From Candidatus Methanocomedens sp. (GTDB lineage Archaea > Halobacteriota > Methanosarcinia > Methanosarcinales > Methanocomedenaceae), in assembly GCA_013374385.1 (NCBI GenBank), contig QBUR01000192.1, forward strand, positions 1 to 27,192: a stretch of 27,192 nucleotides of DNA, written 5' to 3'. The first letter of the stretch is position 1; each line of letters begins with the position of its first letter. Under the pieces are notes generated by a model. It worked only from the letters and a program-made list of their open reading frames with translations, made no database searches and had not been told where the DNA came from. Shown here piece by piece: positions 23,001-27,192 of this stretch. A program made the position numbers and the translations under genes.

Positions 23001-24779
23001 CTATTCCAATGCATAATAATATTCACCCGTAGATTTTTGCTGCCGATCCAGTTTAGAACCAGGTTTGTTCACCCTTGGCCTTCTGGTCTCGTCATCCCGC
23101 CTAAAAGTAATATTCAGGTTCTTTAAAAACAGGTTCATACCTTCACGCATATCAAATGGCCCGTGGACCTCACCTATTACTCCCGGTTGTCCCTCAAACA
23201 CCACAAGCCTCTCGGACAGCATGTCAATCATATATATATCGTGGTCAACTACCATGGCAGTCACGTTATTATTCTCAGCAAACCGCCGGATAACCCTGGT
23301 TGCCAGGGCACGTTGTTCCACATCCAGGTGTGCACTGGGCTCGTCAAAAATATACAGATCAGCATTCTTGCCAAGACAGGCAGCAATGGCAGCACGCTGC
23401 AATTCACCGCCCGATAGTTCAGTCAGCAGCTGGTCCATAAAGCCGTCCAGCTGTAGTGGCTTGATTATCTCAGTCTGGTAATAACTGGTATCGAATTTTG
23501 TGTTAATACCACGCAGGAAGTTCCTTACTTTTACTGGATAGTCCCCTTTCAAGTACTGGGGCTTGTACGCGATGGTAAGTTCAGTATCGAGATTGCCTGT
23601 TGTTAGTGTTTCTTCGCCAGCCAAAATTTTGACAAATGTGGTTTTTCCGATCCCATTTGGTCCCACAATGCCTATGACCTCACCCTTTTTTATCTCACTG
23701 CCAAGCGTATCATTTCCAACCACCAGTTCGAACCCGTCATCACCGTATTTCTTGGTGAACCTGCTGAATTTAAGCAAGGTGGGAATGTCCTTTTGTTCCC
23801 GAGGCGGATGCTCCTCAAACTCGATGGGTTCGATGCGCAATCGTACGTTCTCCTCTGCCAGAAAACCATGCAGGTACTGGTTGATAGCTACCCTCACACC
23901 TTTTGGCTGGGTGATTACTCCATAACCGGCAGGAATACCATAGGCTATATGTACGGTATCTGCCAGCTGGTCCAGCAGTGCCAGGTCATGTTCTATTACC
24001 ATCACTGCACTGGTGTCTGCCAGTTCATGAATAATACGTGCCGAATTGATGCGCTGATATATGTCAAGGTAAGGACTAATCTCGTCAATAAAATAGAAAT
24101 CAGCTTCCCGGCTTACACATGCTGTCAGTGCCACCCTTTGAAGTTCACCTCCAGATAGGTCTTTAATGTCCCTGTCCAACACATGCTCGATCTCAAGCCT
24201 GCTGGCCATTTCGTCCATGATACCCCGCTCATCGGCCTTATTGAGCAGTTGTGATACTTTCCCTTTCACTGCTTTGGGGATGTTGTCTACATACTGCGGT
24301 TTATGGGATGCTTTGATATTACCTTCTGAGAGGGTCTTCATATATTCGTACATGCCTGAGCCGGAATATATTTCCAGCACTTCGTCCCAGGTAGTGTCGT
24401 CTTTACCCAGGTTAGGCATCATGATACCGCTTAAGATATTGACGGTCGTTGATTTTCCCACTCCGTTGGGGCCAAGGATGCCTGTGACCTTGCCATGTAC
24501 CGGTGTAGGCAGCCCGTACAGCGCAAACCCGTTGACTCCATACCTGTGCACAGGGTTATCCAGTTCCTCGGGCAGCCCTATGATCATAATTGCATTAAAA
24601 GGACATTTTTTGATACAGATTCCACAGCCTACACAGAGTTCTTCTGATATTACGGCCTTGCCATCCTCACCAATAACTACGGTCTCGTCTCCGGTACGTA
24701 CCCTGGGACAAAAATTAATACATTCGTGACCGCATTTCTTGAACTGGCACCTGTCCTTATTAACTATGGCTATCCTCAC
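23001..24779 (-). CDS. rli1: Ribosome recycling ATPase ABCE1/Rli1
   Basis: Splits post-termination 70S ribosomes in archaea together with aRF1/aPelota. The N-terminal iron-sulfur domain carries eight cysteines: C11, C16, C20, C24, and C49, C52, C55, C59 (CVGCGICIKKC), for two [4Fe-4S] clusters. Two ATPase domains follow: Walker A GPNGVGKST (103-111) with signature LSGGELQR (208-215), and GPNGIGKTT (373-381) with LSGGELQR (455-462). Length 592 is typical. The start is GTG 24779 with GAGGTG 8 nt upstream. The EMC6-like gene lies 22 nt upstream on the same strand. Confidence 0.97.
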   Translation of the reverse strand: MRIAIVNKDRCQFKKCGHECINFCPRVRTGDETVVIGEDGKAVISEELCVGCGICIKKCPFNAIMIIGLPEELDNPVHRYGVNGFALYGLPTPVHGKVTGILGPNGVGKSTTVNILSGIMMPNLGKDDTTWDEVLEIYSGSGMYEYMKTLSEGNIKASHKPQYVDNIPKAVKGKVSQLLNKADERGIMDEMASRLEIEHVLDRDIKDLSGGELQRVALTACVSREADFYFIDEISPYLDIYQRINSARIIHELADTSAVMVIEHDLALLDQLADTVHIAYGIPAGYGVITQPKGVRVAINQYLHGFLAEENVRLRIEPIEFEEHPPREQKDIPTLLKFSRFTKKYGDDGFELVVGNDTLGSEIKKGEVIGIVGPNGIGKTTFVKILAGEETLTTGNLDTELTIAYKPQYLKGDYPVKVRNFLRGINTKFDTSYYQTEIIKPLQLDGFMDQLLTELSGGELQRAAIAACLGKNADLYIFDEPSAHLDVEQRALATRVIRRFAENNNVTAMVVDHDIYMIDMLSERLVVFEGQPGVIGEVHGPFDMREGMNLFLKNLNITFRRDDETRRPRVNKPGSKLDRQQKSTGEYYYALE

Positions 24780-24801
24780 AGAGATTACACCTCAAAATGG
24801 T

Positions 24802-25257
24802 TCAAAGGGGAGGGTTGAGCAGTAGTGTCCAGACCACAAGCCAGAAAATGACAGCCATGAACTCAACATAGAACCAGTCCTTTTTGCCGAATTCTTTAAT
24901 GTCCAGTCCTATTAATGGGTATACTATGCGCTGGCCATAGTATGAGAAAATTATCACAAAGACTATGATAGAGAACCAGGGATATTCAGTACCATCTTCC
25001 ATGCTAATAAGACTGATAAATCCGGCAACTGTCCCTATTAAAGCTGGAACTACCGTCTTTACAATTCCTTCTTTATGGAGCTTTGTCTTCTCCTCTGGTG
25101 TCTTTTCTATGGGCTGGGCGGGTTTTGGTGTGGACTGAGTGTCTACTGACTTTTGCTTTGAAACTTTCTCACGCTCGGCCAATACCTGCTGCTGGCCCGC
25201 TGATTCCTTGGCCCGCTCCCAGAATCCTTTATTTGCACCTTTGGTCTTTTTGCTCAA
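24802..25257 (-). CDS. EMC6-like archaeal membrane protein
   Basis: A 151-residue protein with a polar, Lys/Gln-rich cytosolic start (residues 1-60) and three predicted membrane spans at about 66-85, 93-115 and 129-148. The middle reads YYGQRIVYPLIGLDIKEFGKKDW, with the last span in AVIFWLVVWTLLL. This matches my recollection of archaeal EMC6-like proteins, relatives of the eukaryotic ER membrane protein complex subunit 6. It may act with the DUF106/EMC3-like protein in membrane insertion. The start is TTG 25257 with GGAG upstream. It is probably co-transcribed with rli1, linking it to translation. The family call is moderate. Confidence 0.7.
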   Translation of the reverse strand: MSKKTKGANKGFWERAKESAGQQQVLAEREKVSKQKSVDTQSTPKPAQPIEKTPEEKTKLHKEGIVKTVVPALIGTVAGFISLISMEDGTEYPWFSIIVFVIIFSYYGQRIVYPLIGLDIKEFGKKDWFYVEFMAVIFWLVVWTLLLNPPL

Positions 25258-25304
25258 TGGTTTTTACTCCATAAATACGATTTGACTTAATAGACTTCGG
25301 ATAC

Positions 25305-25312
25305 CTTATATG
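25305..25312 (-). promoter_or_regulatory. Putative TATA box for the EMC6-like/rli1 operon
   Basis: The minus strand reads CATATAAG within AAGCATATAAGG, about 50 nt before the TTG start. This leaves room for a ~20-nt leader containing GGAG. Confidence 0.45.
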
Positions 25313-25341
25313 CTTAACTGTATTAAAACCGGGTTGCTTTT

Positions 25342-26223
25342 TCAGTGGAATATCATGGTCCCTATACCCTGGTCTGTGAACAGTTCCAGCAATATGCTGT
25401 GGGACTTGCTGCCGTCAATGATATGTATTTTTTCCACACCCTTTTCCACCGCACTCGCTGCTGAGAGTACTTTTGGAATCATTCCCCCGGCAATGGTACC
25501 GTCCCCGATCATGTCCTCGATATTCTCTAACTTTATACGTGAGATGCGGGTGGATTCGTCGTCAGGGTCCCGCAGCACACCTGGCACATCTGTCATGAGT
25601 ATGAGTTTCTTGGCCTGCATTGCTGCAGCTATGTCGCCGGCCACGGTATCGGCATTGATGTTCAGGCTGTTGCCATGCTCATCCACTGCAATAGGTGCAA
25701 CGACCGGGATGTAACCCTTGCCTGCCGCCATTATGAGTATCTCCGGATTGATGACTTCGACATCACCCACCCAGCCCAGGTCCACGTCATGCTCCCTGCC
25801 CTCTACGGTGACGCGCTGGAGGGCTTTCTTCCTGGCCATGATGAGCCTGCCGTCCTTGCCTGATAGCCCCAGTCCCTTACCGCCATAGGTACCGATGGCC
25901 GATACGATGCGGGTGTTTATGTTACCCACCAGTACCATGCGGGCTATTTCCATGGTTTCGTCGTCGGTGATGCGCAGTCCTGCCACGAATTCGCTTTTCT
26001 TTCCCATCTGTTCCATTTTCTGGGTTATCTCGGGACCGCCGCCGTGTACGATGATGGGATGGATGCCTACATACCGCAGAAGTACTACGTCCTGCACAAT
26101 GTCTTCCATGAGCCCGGTGTCCACCATGGCATGTCCTCCTACCTTGATGACCATGATTGAGTCGTGGAATTCACGGATATAGGGGAGGGCTTCTATCAAT
26201 ATCTGCTCGCGGCTGGGGTTCAT
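25342..26223 (-). CDS. argB: Acetylglutamate kinase
   Basis: Second step of arginine/ornithine synthesis: phosphorylates N-acetyl-L-glutamate with ATP. At 293 residues it is a typical amino-acid kinase fold protein. Seen are VIKVGGHAM (residues ~25-33), IIVHGGGPEITQKM, the FVAGLRITDDETMEIARMVL signature, SLNINADTVAGDIAAAM and LILMTDVPGVL. The C-terminal ADP-binding region is GTIAGGMIPKVLSAASAVEKG. The long N-terminal helix of arginine-sensitive forms is present only in part (SREQILIEALPYIREF). It has its own promoter and no other arg gene nearby. Confidence 0.96.
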   Translation of the reverse strand: MNPSREQILIEALPYIREFHDSIMVIKVGGHAMVDTGLMEDIVQDVVLLRYVGIHPIIVHGGGPEITQKMEQMGKKSEFVAGLRITDDETMEIARMVLVGNINTRIVSAIGTYGGKGLGLSGKDGRLIMARKKALQRVTVEGREHDVDLGWVGDVEVINPEILIMAAGKGYIPVVAPIAVDEHGNSLNINADTVAGDIAAAMQAKKLILMTDVPGVLRDPDDESTRISRIKLENIEDMIGDGTIAGGMIPKVLSAASAVEKGVEKIHIIDGSKSHSILLELFTDQGIGTMIFH

Positions 26224-26267
26224 GATTGTAGGTGCTCCTGACTTTTTTGGGATTATATGTATTGGAA

Positions 26268-26277
26268 GGATATAAAG
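26268..26277 (-). promoter_or_regulatory. Putative TATA box for argB
   Basis: The minus strand reads CTTTATATCC, about 45 nt before ATG 26223, with AGGAG in the leader. A second AT-rich element, CATATAATCC near 26250, would fit a shorter leader. Confidence 0.4.
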
Positions 26278-26327
26278 GGCACGAAAATTGGATTAATTGG
26301 ATAATTTCCTAAAAATGCCAAAATGTT

Positions 26328-26501
26328 TCAAACCAAGTTAAGCCATTCCTCTCGTGTAATCTTAGCATCGTTTATAATTTTTCTGATCATCCCTTTGCCA
26401 ATATCCTCACCTGGATGAACAGTAATAATAGTGGTCCGTCCATCAAGATGACGCATAAACAGATGGCTTCCTTTTTGTCTTATCTGGCACTGTTCCAAAA
26501 A
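26328..26501 (-). pseudogene. hicA: hicA toxin remnant (5' end lost)
   Basis: The open frame encodes 57 residues matching the body of a HicA/YcfA-type mRNA interferase: QIRQKGSHLFMRHLDGRT, carrying the catalytic-type GSH histidine, then TIITVHPGEDIGKGMIRKII and ITREEWLNLV at the end. The N-terminal ~15-20 residues that begin the dsRNA-binding fold are missing, an in-frame TGA lies at 26502-26504, and no ATG serves the full reading frame. No hicB antitoxin gene is visible on either side. The break faces the transposase fragment, so insertion or deletion at that element probably destroyed the gene. Confidence 0.75.
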
Positions 26502-26559
26502 TCAGTTATTTTGTTGATACCGACTTTTGGTAAAATCTGTGTTCGTATATACACTTTAG

Positions 26560-27060
26560 TGCAAGAATAAGATTGAGCTTGAGGTGGATGAGAAGGATCT
26601 GGACGGAAGACGCAAGAAGTTTGGTTTTTTTGCGTTGTTCACTCATAGTGATTTAGCGCCTACTGAGATAATAAAGATCTATAAGAGCAGAGATACGGTG
26701 GAAAAAGGGTTTTTGGAATTGAATACGGATTTTAGTGTCTGTCCGATACGTCACAGCAAGGATAGACGAATTGAAACATATACAATATTTACTATTTATG
26801 GTTATTTCTTCGTTTCTCTATTGCGGGCGATTCTCAAGGGTAAGGGAGTGGAATATTTATTTCGTGAGCTGCTCTATACGATAAAATCGGGACGGTCTGT
26901 GGTTGGTTATTACGAACATGAAGCATTCAAGGATAAGCGACTTTATGTTGATCGTCCGATCAAGATGAATGATGAATTGTCGCAAATCTTCAGAATCTTA
27001 AAAATCAAGATGCCGAGGTATGATTTGAAGCTAGAACCTTACACCTACAGTTTGAAATAA
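26560..27060 (+). pseudogene. Truncated DDE transposase (IS1634/IS4-like C-terminal part)
   Basis: The frame is open from codon 26560 after a TAG and encodes about 166 residues matching only the C-terminal part of an IS4-superfamily (IS1634-like) transposase. It has KIELEVDEKDLDGRRKKFG, FFALFTHSDLAPTEIIKIY, then the motif YKSRDTVEKGFLELN, which holds the last catalytic Glu (the Y-R-E-K region), and the hydrophobic FTIYGYFFVSLLRAIL. The N-terminal domain and the first two catalytic Asp residues are absent. The GTG at 26584 is not a credible start. The element abuts the hicA remnant on its left; no terminal inverted repeats were found. Confidence 0.8.
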
Positions 27061-27192
27061 CTGGAAAATGGCTGATTTCGGGTGGGTCGACTGATGGTGG
27101 TTTTGAAGTGGTTTAGCTTTAGCGTTTTTATGTTTTTGAGTGAAATCGAATGGGTGCGGATGTTTTTTGGTCTCTCGAAGTTGAGATGTAAT
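27061..27192. other. Unassigned sequence after the transposase fragment
   Basis: This 132-base GT-rich stretch runs to the window edge. I see no gene, tRNA or clear inverted repeat; it could be the rest of the insertion element. Confidence 0.4.

Noticed and set aside
24802..26223. Arginine biosynthesis operon including the membrane protein
   Set aside because: Only argB is present; the membrane protein has its own TATA element between it and argB and faces rli1.

Overview
The window is a stretch of a euryarchaeal chromosome, most like the Methanosarcinales. The gene order, the archaea-specific ribosomal proteins (S4e, L19e, L32e, the RNase P subunit Rpp29), RadB, ABCE1/Rli1, archaeal Cbf5 and the TATA-box plus Shine-Dalgarno style all point there. 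An anaerobic methanotroph (ANME-2) relative is possible, but the sequence alone cannot settle the genus.

Layout. (1) 1-2205, plus strand: an unrecognised protein, RadB recombinase and a DUF2240 protein. (2) 2206-3725: a convergent spacer with dyad repeats, a minus-strand radical SAM enzyme, a 5'-truncated SAM methyltransferase and a small ferredoxin. (3) 3726-4748: a Fic-domain AMPylase-type protein whose leader holds a perfect 12-bp inverted repeat just before the start codon. (4) 4828-22342, minus strand: one long translation and secretion superoperon. In transcription order it reads SPOUT methyltransferase, L3, L4, L23, L2, S19, L22, S3, L29, Rpp29, S17, L14, L24, S4e, L5, S14, S8, L6, L32e, L19e, L18, S5, L30, L15, SecY, adenylate kinase, an EMC3/Oxa1-like DUF106 protein, cytidylate kinase, Cbf5 and tRNA-Ser(GGA). 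Genes mostly overlap or abut (ATGA, GTGA, TAATG junctions). The largest gap inside the operon, L15 to SecY, holds a strong stem-loop. (5) 22446-22893, plus strand: a 50-residue zinc-ribbon-like protein and a DUF1805 protein. (6) 23001-26223, minus strand: ABCE1/Rli1, an EMC6-like membrane protein and ArgB. (7) 26328-27192: a decayed end with a hicA toxin remnant abutting a truncated DDE transposase.

The core genes form a coherent program: ribosome assembly, rRNA/tRNA modification (SPOUT enzyme, Cbf5), tRNA processing (Rpp29), membrane insertion (SecY and two EMC-related proteins), nucleotide supply (Adk, Cmk) and ribosome recycling (Rli1).

Many minus-strand genes carry the Shine-Dalgarno GAGGTG, whose GTG is in frame with the real ATG 9-15 nt downstream. 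I placed those starts at the ATG. The 55-residue S14 gene, the 50-residue zinc-ribbon-like gene and the hicA remnant are easily missed because they are short.

I see no clear previously undescribed multi-gene system. The best leads are the structured leader of the fic gene, the duplicated His/Trp-rich motif in the S3 tail, the L15-SecY stem-loop, the unrecognised radB neighbour and the zinc-ribbon-like/DUF1805 pair.
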